Assembly (NCBI GenBank): GCA_016839055.1
Contig: JAEKNX010000009.1
Location: forward strand, 1-64,000
Direction: 5' to 3'
Length of the DNA stretch: 64,000 nt
Source: Spirochaetales bacterium
GTDB taxonomy: Bacteria; Spirochaetota; Spirochaetia; UBA9216
Below the pieces are notes generated by a model, which was given only the letters and a program-made list of their open reading frames with translations, was not told the origin of the DNA and did no database searches. A program made the position numbers and the translations under genes. This document shows, one piece after another, positions 27,010 to 35,517 of the stretch (position 1 is its first letter; every line of letters starts with the position of its first letter).

Positions 27010-27686
27010 TTTGAAGCGCCTCTTATTATTCTGACAGAGAAAAAAGCTGTTAACACAAACCATACTAATTGCAGAAGTGCGAAAACCACTGCCAAATCGA
27101 CGAGTGCCGGAATCAGGGATATTATTCCAATGGCTCCAACAATTATTCCGAACACACCCAATCCTCTGGAAAAGTGTTCACCCTTCAGCATGGCCAGACC
27201 AAACCCTAAGGTCATGAGTCCGCCGAGGATTTCTCCGTTTGCGTTTCCGAGACTCATGGAAACTGTATCAAGCATCTGCCAAAGGTATATTGCCTGGTCA
27301 GGATTATCAGAAAAAAGCCTGGTGATAGGTTCTATAGCTCCATTGGCAATCATTCCGCTAGCCGTAAGTGACCCCGCCCAGATAAATCCGGTGATTGCCG
27401 AGAATCTTACAAGCATAATTTCACTATTATCCAGCATAGATTTTAAGAACAAAATGAATAGGATGAGAACCGGACCAAAAAATACATACATGATTAAATT
27501 TGTTAGAAACACCATCGTTCTCATTTCAATAATAATCTTAACCTTGTCGATATCTTCTGTTATGGCAGGATACCGGAGTACTACAATAAATATGATGATT
27601 CCAGCAAGATAAGCGAGTGTCATATACAGACTTGTCGCGATTCCAACCATACTTTGAGGTCTCTTTAATACAAAATTTCGATTCAT
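27006..27686 (-). CDS. Six-helix membrane protein, DUF4386-like
   Basis: A 226-residue protein with six predicted membrane helices; short loops carry NANGEILGG and SGMIANGAIEPIT. It resembles DUF4386 proteins in topology and length, but the match is not certain. The ATG at 27686 follows AGGAG by 6 nt; the frame is open to 27752. It is co-transcribed with the oxidoreductase through a 4-nt overlap. A strong palindrome lies 52 bp upstream. Confidence 0.65.
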   Translation of the reverse strand: MNRNFVLKRPQSMVGIATSLYMTLAYLAGIIIFIVVLRYPAITEDIDKVKIIIEMRTMVFLTNLIMYVFFGPVLILFILFLKSMLDNSEIMLVRFSAITGFIWAGSLTASGMIANGAIEPITRLFSDNPDQAIYLWQMLDTVSMSLGNANGEILGGLMTLGFGLAMLKGEHFSRGLGVFGIIVGAIGIISLIPALVDLAVVFALLQLVWFVLTAFFSVRIIRGASK

Positions 27687-27737
27687 AATTTCTCCTATAA
27701 AATGATCTTGCCATGGAAGGCAAGTAACGGAGGTGAT

Positions 27738-27754
27738 GTTTGACATTGTCAAAC
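27738..27754. promoter_or_regulatory. 17-bp perfect inverted repeat, candidate operator
   Basis: GTTTGAC-ATT-GTCAAAC, 52 bp before the membrane-protein start. It is typical of a TetR/MarR/Crp-size operator; the regulator could be the Crp/Fnr protein encoded at 27900. Confidence 0.55.
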
Positions 27755-27759
27755 TTCAA

Positions 27760-27812
27760 AATGATAAAATTACAAAAAGTACGAAGTACTTTAGAAGTAT
27801 TATTTTATCATT
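27760..27812. repeat. Nested inverted repeat (hairpin or cruciform)
   Basis: Outer arms AATGATAAAAT (27760-27770) and ATTTTATCATT (27802-27812) enclose inner arms AAAGTAC and GTACTTT (27776-27782 and 27786-27792) around a GAA loop. It lies between the Crp/Fnr gene end and the operator above. It may terminate the Crp/Fnr transcript or be a protein-binding site. Confidence 0.55.
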
Positions 27813-27899
27813 CCTCCTCTTCCAGTAAAAATAATCTATATCCAGATTAAAAGAGATGCTTGGAATTGTACATTGACTAAAGTTAAGAAAGATTGATGG

Positions 27900-28475
27900 C
27901 TATTTGGATTTTGATATTCTTTTCCGGATTCGGCTTAAAGATTCCGGTTTTATACCCAGAAAACTGGCTATCTGATACTGTGGAGCCCTTTGAATTAAGT
28001 CATAATTATTTTTTACCAGATTGAGGTATCTTTCTTCGGGAGATGACATTTTGAAAGCATCAAGGCTATCCCTGTAACTGGACATGATTTTCTCACCTAT
28101 AACCCGGGACAATGTTTCCAGTTGAGGATATTTCAAATACATATCGCTTTCCATCTGCGGAGTGCCGACAAAGGCAACAGTATCTTCCAAACACTCCAGA
28201 AAGAGATCAGAGAGCGTATTTTGGCCGTAACAGGAGGGAGATACAACCTGTTCCTCCATATGAAAATCGGTAGTTACCTCTTCATACTCTTTCAAATAAT
28301 AAGTTCTGATAAGACCTTTTAATATAAAAAAACACTCAGTGCAAATCTCTCCTTCCTGCAACAGAATCGTACCTTTGGGGTATTCTCTTATCAGGAGGTT
28401 CTCAGCCAGTGCATTCTCCAACTCTTCTGTAAGTTCAATATATTTTGAGAGATAACGAACTATTATACTTTCCAT
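27900..28475 (-). CDS. Crp/Fnr-family transcriptional regulator
   Basis: A 191-residue protein. The N-terminal cNMP-binding beta-roll runs to about 120 (YPKGTILLQEGEICTECFFILKGLIRTYY), followed by a long dimer helix and a C-terminal helix-turn-helix (YQIASFLGIKPESLSRIRKRI). The classic cAMP-contact residues are not obvious, so another or no ligand is likely. Proteins of this type often regulate a neighbouring gene, here perhaps the membrane protein/oxidoreductase pair on the same strand. Confidence 0.85.
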   Translation of the reverse strand: MESIIVRYLSKYIELTEELENALAENLLIREYPKGTILLQEGEICTECFFILKGLIRTYYLKEYEEVTTDFHMEEQVVSPSCYGQNTLSDLFLECLEDTVAFVGTPQMESDMYLKYPQLETLSRVIGEKIMSSYRDSLDAFKMSSPEERYLNLVKNNYDLIQRAPQYQIASFLGIKPESLSRIRKRISKSK

Positions 28476-28477
28476 GT

Positions 28478-28678
28478 TTAACTCCCTCCATGCTTGGATA
28501 GGCTCCGGACCAAACGTAGTCCAACAAAGAAACGCTTTATGGACGGCTCGCTGCCGCTCCGGAAGGTCGTACTGCTACCAGAGGCAGTACTGATCAAGCT
28601 TCCACCACGAAAGACACGAACTTCCCCCAGGGGCTTGCCTCTAGGATCATTTTGTCCCCTTAAGTTGCTATACCAACA
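28478..28678 (-). pseudogene. Tail of a formylglycine-generating-enzyme-like (SUMF1) protein
   Basis: The minus-strand frame reads WYSNLRGQNDPRGKPLG, EVRVFRGGSL, then SIKRFFVGLRLVRS and a TAA just before the Crp/Fnr start. The VFRGGS..GLRLV pattern is the C-terminal signature of FGE-sulfatase-type proteins. The ~200-residue catalytic part is absent, so this is a truncated remnant. A plus-strand 88-codon frame here is only its antisense shadow. Confidence 0.6.
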
Positions 28679-28709
28679 ATATCATCACTTCCGGGCAAAT
28701 AAAAGGAAA

Positions 28710-29375
28710 TTATTCAGATACAGAAAGCCCCTTTACTATTATCCAGATACCAATGAATAATTCAAACGGAACATACGGGATATAGAATAAAAACGGGATT
28801 GAATAAGAAAAGATTTGAGCAATTGTTCCGATTAATAAAGGTACTAGAGAAATCAAGCCCCAATAAGAAATCCATTTGGGGATTTTAGCTGATTTAGTTA
28901 GTAAATAATAAAACATAATTGCGCCGATACAAAAGACGAGCATATGTAAGGTATTTCCAACAAAATCCATAGAATGATAGGAGTAATTTGCCATTTTCAA
29001 TAATTCGGGGAAATTCGAATTCGAGATAAAATCCTGGCTAAGTAGAAGTAATTTATATGATTCAAGTTTACTTGCAGCAAGCAATGTTCCTTCGGATATA
29101 TAGAATGCGAATGCTGTTGTGGCAAGATATTTGTTAATTGACTTGAGGGTAATAAATAAAATAGCTCCGAGAAAAATGACTCCCAAACCAGTTAAAACAT
29201 CAAGAAATATTGCCAGGCGGAAAATATTACTGTTTTCAGCTATTTTCATAAGAGTCTGTTCCATATTGCCAGAAACGAACCATAATGGCTTAATAAAAAC
29301 ACCGTTTAAAAATGACGTAATAAATTGCAGAACAAAAGCGATTCCAAGAATTATAGTAGTTTTCTTCTCGTTCAT
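28710..29375 (-). CDS. DUF4386 family membrane protein
   Basis: A 221-residue protein with six hydrophobic helices; the conserved core is LKSINKYLATTAFAFYISEGTLLAAS. It ends FELFIGIWIIVKGLSVSE. The function of the family is unknown. An 80-bp piece of this gene has a diverged copy at 25457-25536. It lies 10 nt after the beta-barrel gene, so it may be the last gene of the regulator-companion-barrel group. Confidence 0.75.
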   Translation of the reverse strand: MNEKKTTIILGIAFVLQFITSFLNGVFIKPLWFVSGNMEQTLMKIAENSNIFRLAIFLDVLTGLGVIFLGAILFITLKSINKYLATTAFAFYISEGTLLAASKLESYKLLLLSQDFISNSNFPELLKMANYSYHSMDFVGNTLHMLVFCIGAIMFYYLLTKSAKIPKWISYWGLISLVPLLIGTIAQIFSYSIPFLFYIPYVPFELFIGIWIIVKGLSVSE

Positions 29376-29385
29376 TATAATCCCC

Positions 29386-29967
29386 CTAATATCCTATAGT
29401 ACCAACCAAAAGGGAAAAGGCAAATACGGAGGCCTCCTCTTGGGGAACTCTATAATGTATAACCAGCTCAGTGATGATATGCTTGATTGGCTCAAACCCC
29501 ATAGAAGCCATTAGACCTAATCCTTTTAAGGAATTGGGGGAATAATTCATGGCTGGTTCATCCATGACTTCCTGATCAAAAAAATACCCTATTCCAGCGC
29601 CTAATCCAAAGAAAAAGGAAGGTGCTTTATCCTCTAAAAAATAAATCACTTGAAGAGCTTCTGTGCAGCTAATAATTCCCACATCACTTCCAGTTGTAGA
29701 TTTCAGATCATATGTTAGGGGATATCTTGTATAGAAAACAGCGATATTGTTATTAAAGGCATATCCTATTTTGGGTGATGCTGCAAATGCCCATGATGCA
29801 TTACTGTCTGTATCAGGACCAATAGCGTCCCATTGTATTCCGTTGTGAACCTCAAAGCCTGACCCCAAGCTAAGACCTAGGATGAATCCCTTTCGTTCTC
29901 CATCCCATGCAAAAATTGATGTTGAAATGAACAACATTATTAAAATTGTAAGTATCGTTTTCTTCAT
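29386..29967 (-). CDS. Outer-membrane beta-barrel protein
   Basis: A 193-residue protein with a signal peptide (MKKTILTILIMLFISTSIFA) and alternating amphipathic strands rich in Gly, Phe and Tyr (GFILGLSLGSGF, FFFGLGAGIGYF), ending in VGTIGY. The size suggests an eight-stranded barrel. It overlaps the 87-codon gene upstream by 4 nt, so production is coupled to it. The role is unknown. Confidence 0.75.
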   Translation of the reverse strand: MKKTILTILIMLFISTSIFAWDGERKGFILGLSLGSGFEVHNGIQWDAIGPDTDSNASWAFAASPKIGYAFNNNIAVFYTRYPLTYDLKSTTGSDVGIISCTEALQVIYFLEDKAPSFFFGLGAGIGYFFDQEVMDEPAMNYSPNSLKGLGLMASMGFEPIKHIITELVIHYRVPQEEASVFAFSLLVGTIGY

Positions 29968-30224
29968 TCTTCTTCTCCTTTCATTTTATCCTTCTCTAAA
30001 TATAAACGGTTGATAGAGATCAACGGCATTCCTATATCACGTATCTGTTTTAGTAATCCATGCAAAGCGGCCTGATCAGCTACAGATCCTGTAATAAGGG
30101 TTTCACCATTGCTACCATTCGTGATAGTCAGTCCATCGAACCACTTGGACCACTTACCGGGAAGACTGCCGCTCAACCTGATTTGATAAATCATGGATTT
30201 ATCCGTGTCTGTTTTATTGACCAT
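29964..30224 (-). CDS. Small conserved companion of MalT-type LuxR regulator
   Basis: An 86-residue soluble protein with the pattern YQIRLSGSLPGKWSKWFDGLTI, TLITGSVADQAALHGLLKQIRD and LISINRLY. This pattern recurs in small proteins encoded beside LuxR or MalT-like genes, with no known biochemical activity. The start is uncertain: ATG at 30224 is used here, while ATG at 30194 has a weak GGA upstream, and the frame is open to 30251. Confidence 0.7.
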   Translation of the reverse strand: MVNKTDTDKSMIYQIRLSGSLPGKWSKWFDGLTITNGSNGETLITGSVADQAALHGLLKQIRDIGMPLISINRLYLEKDKMKGEEE

Positions 30225-30268
30225 CAATAAAACATAACTGCTGCAAAACAAGTTCGGTAGACACTAAA

Positions 30269-30298
30269 GTGTTGTTTGTGGTGTTGATTGAGGTGTTA
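30269..30298. promoter_or_regulatory. Three GTGTT direct repeats, 12-bp period
   Basis: GTGTTG at 30269, GTGTTG at 30281 and GTGTTA at 30293 are evenly spaced 12 bp apart, between the LuxR stop and the small companion gene. They could be sites for the adjacent MalT-like regulator, since MalT binds arrays of short direct repeats. Confidence 0.4.
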
Positions 30299-30300
30299 TT

Positions 30301-32955
30301 TTACTGGATGTTACTAAGAATATTGAGAGATCGGGCTTTTGTAATTGCCATTGTACGGTTTTTTACATCAAGTTTACTGAATATCCTTCTATTGTGACCT
30401 TTGACTGTATCCAGGGCAAGAAAGAGTTTGTTACAAATTTCATTATTGGAGAGACCAAGGGCAATAAGCTTCAGTACTTCTATTTCTCTCGGGCTTAACG
30501 GGTCGATTAAAGGCTGTATCTCTTCATTGTGTTTTTTATTTTCTTTGAAAGCAGCCATCAGGCGGCTAATATACTCTCGCCCAATTCCCTGTGCGGCTGT
30601 TTCTGATAAAAGTCTGAACATGGGCATACCCTGATCCACAAAGATACGAATAAACCCTTCGGCTTCTGTGAAGCTAAGTATTTTTTTCATTAATGTGAAA
30701 GCTTTCGTTTTTTCATCATTATTAAATAAAGCAATTGCCTGTAGTATCATGACTGTAAGTTGTTCATTATTCCAATTTAACGTACAATCCTCAGGCTGTA
30801 AAACTTCCAGTATTTTTAATGCAGAGGATGAATCTCCCCCGGCCAGAAATACCTGTACAGCGCTTATAGGAAGATCATGCTTTTCGGACAATTTAGCTGC
30901 AGATTCCAGATCTCCCTGTTTGATCATAGCCTGAACCTGCTGGGCTGCAAGTTCAGGAATCCGATGAACGAAATCATATTGATGTACTGAATGAGCGATC
31001 CTTGCCAGGAGAGAAGCCGCCTCATCAATATCTCCTGCAGCAAGTTTTAAATGGGACAGAAAAATTTCACATACAATAAATCTGTCAATAGTATTTTCAA
31101 ACAAGCTGGCAAGTTCAATACTTGAATTTGCATGTTGTAAGGCAGAATCCATATCATTCCATTGGTAGAATATCCGGGCTAAACCCAGATGAACTTCACA
31201 GAGAGCAGGCAGTGGCTGATCTCCAACAACTTGAAGTATTTGCTTATAGCTTTCAGCTGCCCGATGAAGCTGGTTTTCTGCTTCCAGTAAACTGCCAAGG
31301 TTGGCTTTAGCCAATACAGTAAATAGAATATTACCTGAAGTTTCACCCAATAAAATTGTTTCATTAAAGACTTTTTTAGCTGCAGTATGATCTTTCAGAA
31401 GTTCGTATGCATGACCCAGCAACCATAGAGAGGTTGTTCGGGCTGACAGATTCGAAGGATTAAGATACTCCAATGCACGGAGAGATTGGATTTTTATAGT
31501 TTCTGCATCATACTTAGGAACTTCCAATATAGCCCGCATAGAGGCAATACGTCCTGTCATATCCCGGCTTATAATATCATGAGGAGCTTCGTCCAGGACT
31601 GCGACAGCTGCTACAGCTGTTTCAGCTGCTTCCAGATAATGTTCAACACCGGTAATTTGACCTAGACCCAGAGAGACGGAGGCATAGGTTATCCATAATA
31701 GAGGTTTATCATCCATTACACTCTTCGGCAGTGATTTTAACCAGTTAAGAACAGAACCCACAGAACCGTGATAGTATAGGGGCATATCCTTACTTTCAAC
31801 CAGGCGAAGGGCCCTGTCAATATCATTGGCCAATGTCGCATGATGAAAAGCTTCTAAGCTTAGATCATTTTTTTCATACCATTCACTTGCACGAATATGT
31901 AATTCAGCAATTCCTCTGTCCTCCAAAAACGAAGCAGTTCTCTGTTGTAGTCGCTGTTTCAATAATTCAGAAAAAAGATGATGATAACGATACCAGCGCC
32001 GCTGGTTATCAAGAGGGACAATAAACATATTGGATTGTTCAAGGGATCTCAGAGTTTCCTGTCCCGTACCGGAGGATGTAAGTAAAACTGCATCACAAAG
32101 GGATCCGCACATACGATCGAGGATAGATGTACTAAGCAGGAAAGACTGGATACTATCTGACTGCTGTTGCAGGACTTCTTCAATCAGATAATCTAAAATA
32201 AAATGGTGGCTGCCGGTGAAAGATTCAATGAAACCGGTAATATTTTCTTGTCCATGCATAGAAATCGCAGCTAATTGCAGACCTGTAATCCAGCCTTCGG
32301 TGCGTGTTTCCAGGGCCGCAATATCGTTAGTTGATAGATCCAGATCCATCACCTCATTGAGATATCCTTTGACTTCAGAAAGAGTAAATCGCAAGGCTGC
32401 AGCCCTAAGTTCTATCATTTGCCCCCGTCCCCTTAACCTAACCAGGGGAAGATGCGGATCCTCACGTGTTGCGATAACAAGGTGCATTAGAGGCGGCATA
32501 TGCTCAAGCAGGTAGGCAACGGTATCATCAACCTCAGTGGAATCAGTTAGGTGATAATCATCAAGAACAAGCACAAAGGCGGCAGGGAAAGTTGCAATTT
32601 CATTGAGCAGATTCGTCAGAATATAATCAGTTGATGGAGGCTGAGGCGATTGAAGCATAGTTAGCAGCCCTTCGCCAAGCCCAGTATTAATTGTTTGTAA
32701 GGCAGCTATGAAGTACGTTAGAAAACATCTGTGATCATTGTGCTCTTCATCCAGGGACAACCAGGCGACCGGCTGCTTACATCCCGCGACCCATTCACTT
32801 ATCAGAGTTGTTTTACCAAAACCAGCGGAAGCAGAGACAAGGGTCAGTTTACATTGCCTGCAGTCATTCAGTCGCTTAATAAGATGAGGCCGAAGCACAG
32901 TTTTAGGTTGAAGCGGGGGTATATACAGTTTAGTAATTAATATTGGTGCAGGCAT
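30301..32955 (-). CDS. MalT-like LuxR-family ATP-dependent transcriptional regulator
   Basis: An 884-residue STAND-type regulator. The typical start is MPAPILITKLYIPPL, followed by Walker A SASAGFGKTTL near residue 45 and LVLDDYHL (Walker B). A winged-helix/superhelical TPR region spans ~330-800. The C-terminal LuxR helix-turn-helix is PLSPREIEVLKLIALGLSNNEI. The frame is open 18 codons further, but the family start is here; no Shine-Dalgarno is evident. Ligand and ATP binding would trigger oligomerisation and activation, probably of the companion-barrel-DUF4386 genes just downstream. Confidence 0.9.
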   Translation of the reverse strand: MPAPILITKLYIPPLQPKTVLRPHLIKRLNDCRQCKLTLVSASAGFGKTTLISEWVAGCKQPVAWLSLDEEHNDHRCFLTYFIAALQTINTGLGEGLLTMLQSPQPPSTDYILTNLLNEIATFPAAFVLVLDDYHLTDSTEVDDTVAYLLEHMPPLMHLVIATREDPHLPLVRLRGRGQMIELRAAALRFTLSEVKGYLNEVMDLDLSTNDIAALETRTEGWITGLQLAAISMHGQENITGFIESFTGSHHFILDYLIEEVLQQQSDSIQSFLLSTSILDRMCGSLCDAVLLTSSGTGQETLRSLEQSNMFIVPLDNQRRWYRYHHLFSELLKQRLQQRTASFLEDRGIAELHIRASEWYEKNDLSLEAFHHATLANDIDRALRLVESKDMPLYYHGSVGSVLNWLKSLPKSVMDDKPLLWITYASVSLGLGQITGVEHYLEAAETAVAAVAVLDEAPHDIISRDMTGRIASMRAILEVPKYDAETIKIQSLRALEYLNPSNLSARTTSLWLLGHAYELLKDHTAAKKVFNETILLGETSGNILFTVLAKANLGSLLEAENQLHRAAESYKQILQVVGDQPLPALCEVHLGLARIFYQWNDMDSALQHANSSIELASLFENTIDRFIVCEIFLSHLKLAAGDIDEAASLLARIAHSVHQYDFVHRIPELAAQQVQAMIKQGDLESAAKLSEKHDLPISAVQVFLAGGDSSSALKILEVLQPEDCTLNWNNEQLTVMILQAIALFNNDEKTKAFTLMKKILSFTEAEGFIRIFVDQGMPMFRLLSETAAQGIGREYISRLMAAFKENKKHNEEIQPLIDPLSPREIEVLKLIALGLSNNEICNKLFLALDTVKGHNRRIFSKLDVKNRTMAITKARSLNILSNIQ

Positions 32956-33012
32956 AGAATAACTATACAACACAGATACCATAACCACCATTGAAAAAAT
33001 ATGAAACAATTT

Positions 33013-33427
33013 TTATTTGCTGAGATGTAATACATTGTATATTTCTCTTTCTTTTTTATCTTTTGAGTCTTTTAGCTCTCTGTCATTTGCATAATCAATT
33101 ACTGTTTTTCTTAAATTATTTTTTATATTAACATTAGCACCATGCTCTATAAGATATTGAATCATTTCTAAATCATTTTTATAACTAATTACCCAAGCAT
33201 GTAATGGAGTATTTCCAAATTTTAATTCAACAGCATTTACATCTGCGCCTAATTCAATTAACAAACGAACAGTTTTTAAATCCATCGCAGCATGCAACAT
33301 AGTACTTCCAAAAACAACATCCCTTTTATTGATATCCGCTCCATATTTAATAAGTAGTTTTGATATCTCTTCAGCTTTTTTAATTTTATCTGGTGTATTT
33401 GAAACAAAAAATAATGTTACAGCATTA
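33013..33427 (-). pseudogene. 5'-truncated ankyrin-repeat gene
   Basis: Three ankyrin repeats are readable: LLIKYGADINKRDVVFGSTMLHAA, RLLIELGADVNAVELKFGNTPLHA and YLIEHGANVNIKNN. The frame is open from 33427 to the stop at 33013, but the only ATG (33300) lies inside the first repeat; upstream a TAA blocks it right at the end of the esterase gene. Codon use is much more AT-rich than the neighbours, suggesting foreign origin. A shorter protein from 33300 (95 residues) remains possible. Confidence 0.65.
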
Positions 33428-33429
33428 GA

Positions 33430-34659
33430 TTATTTCAACTTTATAGTAACTTCCTCATAGGGAGAATCACCTGCAGCATAGAAGCTCTCATCATCTTTTT
33501 TCAATGTATAATCAAAGAATTCCAGCACAGAACGATTCAGAATTTTAGACATTTTCATACCGTCGATAGATCCCAGCATGGGAGTATAGCGGAAGAAGGG
33601 GGGCATGAAATTGAAATCGGAAAAGTTATAATGTGCTGTTCCCTCAAAAGAGAGAGAAAAAACCGGATTGGAGCTGTCTTCTTCAAAAAAGGAATTGCAT
33701 CCCGTCAGATTGATGGTTCCCTCTTTAATTAAACTTGTTTCCGTACTGTAGAAGAAGGCGAAAGGCCTTTTGAGCCGGGGAATATCATCGTCATAGATAA
33801 TAACTGGGGCATCCATATTGATGCCAGCCTTAACCGGTGAGTCTTCTTCGGAACAGATATAACTGGTTGTAATCCCGCCGAAAGAGTGGCCGAACATACC
33901 TATCCGGTCCAGGTCCATTTTCCCTGCAACGGGAAAGGTTGAGTCTGCCTGAAGGCCTTTCAAACTGCCTAAAAGAAAATGTATATCGGTCAACCTCTGC
34001 TCAAGGTAGGGTTTGAGTCCATTGTAGAAATTCACTCCCAAATGTTTGTGTGCCTTTAATTTCTCTGCGCCCGGTGAAAGACCGGTCAGTATCTCAATCT
34101 GCTCCTTGTATTCTATGACGGCCTCTTTGCTCATCTTCATGGAATTTTCTATAAAGCTTGTATCGGGAGCCGGAGCCAGTTCATAACCGGGAAATATTGT
34201 GAGAAGTGCTTCATCAGTATGGGATAAGGTATATACGATATAACCATTGGAAGCCAGATCCTCCAGCGTTGAGAGGTTTTGTGTATCATAAGAAAAGGCA
34301 CCATGGGAGAATATGATAACCGGATACATCCCTTCGACGATCCGGCCATCTATGAGGGAGTTGGACGGGGACGACTTCCCACCGCCTCCTGGAATATGAT
34401 ACATTTTGCCGAAAGCTTTACCAACGTTGGGATCCATTACCGGCAGATATTCACTTCCCGATTCAGCGATAGCGGGATAGAATACGCGCACAGAGATTCT
34501 TCTCTCTCTCTTATTATCATATATTTCAAAATGATTGGTACCCACTTTGTTTTTTCCAGTCGGTTTATGAAAATCCATCTCTTTAAAAAGTGGGACTATA
34601 AGAAATACAAATACCGAAATTATAAGCAACGCCAAGATTATAATTATCCATTTAGTCAT
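33430..34659 (-). CDS. PAF-acetylhydrolase-like alpha/beta hydrolase, membrane-anchored
   Basis: A 409-residue protein with an N-terminal hydrophobic anchor (residues 3-25). The catalytic serine is in GMFGHSFGGITT, the oxyanion region is IFSHGAFSYDTQ, and the likely catalytic His is in FEGTAHYNFSDF. It resembles platelet-activating-factor acetylhydrolase isoform II. It probably faces the periplasm and acts on esters or lipids. The start overlaps the padR stop by 4 nt, so padR-esterase is a two-gene operon under PadR control. Confidence 0.83.
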   Translation of the reverse strand: MTKWIIIILALLIISVFVFLIVPLFKEMDFHKPTGKNKVGTNHFEIYDNKRERRISVRVFYPAIAESGSEYLPVMDPNVGKAFGKMYHIPGGGGKSSPSNSLIDGRIVEGMYPVIIFSHGAFSYDTQNLSTLEDLASNGYIVYTLSHTDEALLTIFPGYELAPAPDTSFIENSMKMSKEAVIEYKEQIEILTGLSPGAEKLKAHKHLGVNFYNGLKPYLEQRLTDIHFLLGSLKGLQADSTFPVAGKMDLDRIGMFGHSFGGITTSYICSEEDSPVKAGINMDAPVIIYDDDIPRLKRPFAFFYSTETSLIKEGTINLTGCNSFFEEDSSNPVFSLSFEGTAHYNFSDFNFMPPFFRYTPMLGSIDGMKMSKILNRSVLEFFDYTLKKDDESFYAAGDSPYEEVTIKLK

Positions 34660-35204
34660 TTTTCTGTCTCCTTTTTTGTGCGGTTTACTAGAAAGTCGTT
34701 AAACCAGTCACTCAAAAAATGTGAATGATCAATTCCGTAATTCAGTGTTTCTATTTGATAACGGGCTATATCCTGAAAATCGGGAGAAACATTCACCTGC
34801 TGAATATCTTCCCGTAAAGCGAGAAGTTCATTCATAGCTGTGTCGATGCTCTGAAGATAGGTGCTTATTATATTCTGACGCTCCTCCGGTTCGAGCATTC
34901 CGAAAAAGAAAATCCTGACCAGAGAATCTTCTTTTAAACGGGAAATCTGAATATCACTGGACAACCAATTTGTGAAGTCCTGCCTGCCCGACTCTGTTAT
35001 AGAATAAAGCTTTTTGGACCGGCCTCCTTCGACAAACTCCCGGCTTGTCACAAGCTTATTCTTTTCCAGTTTAACCAGAGCCGGATGTAAGCTCCCGTAA
35101 CTAGTTGTGTAAAAGTGATTGATGCTCTTGTCCAGAGATTTCTTGAGATCATAGGATGTCAGGTCTTTTAAACTCAAAACACCCAGAATAATTTTATCCA
35201 GCAT
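34656..35204 (-). CDS. PadR-family transcriptional regulator
   Basis: A 182-residue regulator. The winged helix-turn-helix (1-~80) has LDKIILGVLSLKDLTSYDLKK, YGSLHPALVKLEKNKLV and GRSKKLYSITESG, all PadR signatures. A C-terminal dimerisation helical domain follows. Twin 19-bp operators with identical geometry lie 34-82 bp before the start, so autorepression is likely. The inducer is unknown, possibly a substrate of the co-transcribed hydrolase. Confidence 0.88.
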   Translation of the reverse strand: MLDKIILGVLSLKDLTSYDLKKSLDKSINHFYTTSYGSLHPALVKLEKNKLVTSREFVEGGRSKKLYSITESGRQDFTNWLSSDIQISRLKEDSLVRIFFFGMLEPEERQNIISTYLQSIDTAMNELLALREDIQQVNVSPDFQDIARYQIETLNYGIDHSHFLSDWFNDFLVNRTKKETEK

Positions 35205-35237
35205 TGAAGCACTCTCCCTTAAAGATGTCTACTCGTT

Positions 35238-35286
35238 ATATATCGTCACGATATATCTACATTCTTAATATATCGTATAGATATAT
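35238..35286. promoter_or_regulatory. Twin PadR operators
   Basis: Two perfect inverted repeats of the form ATATATC-N5-GATATAT lie at 35238-35256 (spacer GTCAC) and 35268-35286 (spacer GTATA). Their centres are 30 bp apart, about three helical turns, so both face the same side of DNA. They lie in the padR promoter region. Confidence 0.7.
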
Positions 35287-35517
35287 CGATGTCAAGAAGT
35301 TATTCTCAAAAAAAGCCCTCCGTTCGAATGAGTGCCGGAGGATCGTACATCAAGCTTGCGCCTAAAGGCAAATAGATTTATGATTGAAGAAGAACTTTCT
35401 GTTTTACAGATTGGGTATTGCTTAGTAAATTGGTAAGTGGGGTCGGTCTTTTTTAACGACATACAGTATTATTTAAATATATGTTTAGATATAACATATA
35501 TTCATCAGGAGATTTAA

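Noticed and set aside
28494-28760. 88-codon plus-strand frame, basic protein
   Set aside because: The opposite strand carries a recognisable FGE-type tail and the DUF4386 3' end; the plus frame has no pattern.
30269-30298. CRISPR-like short repeat array
   Set aside because: Only three 6-bp repeats with 6-bp gaps; no CRISPR repeat length or cas genes.
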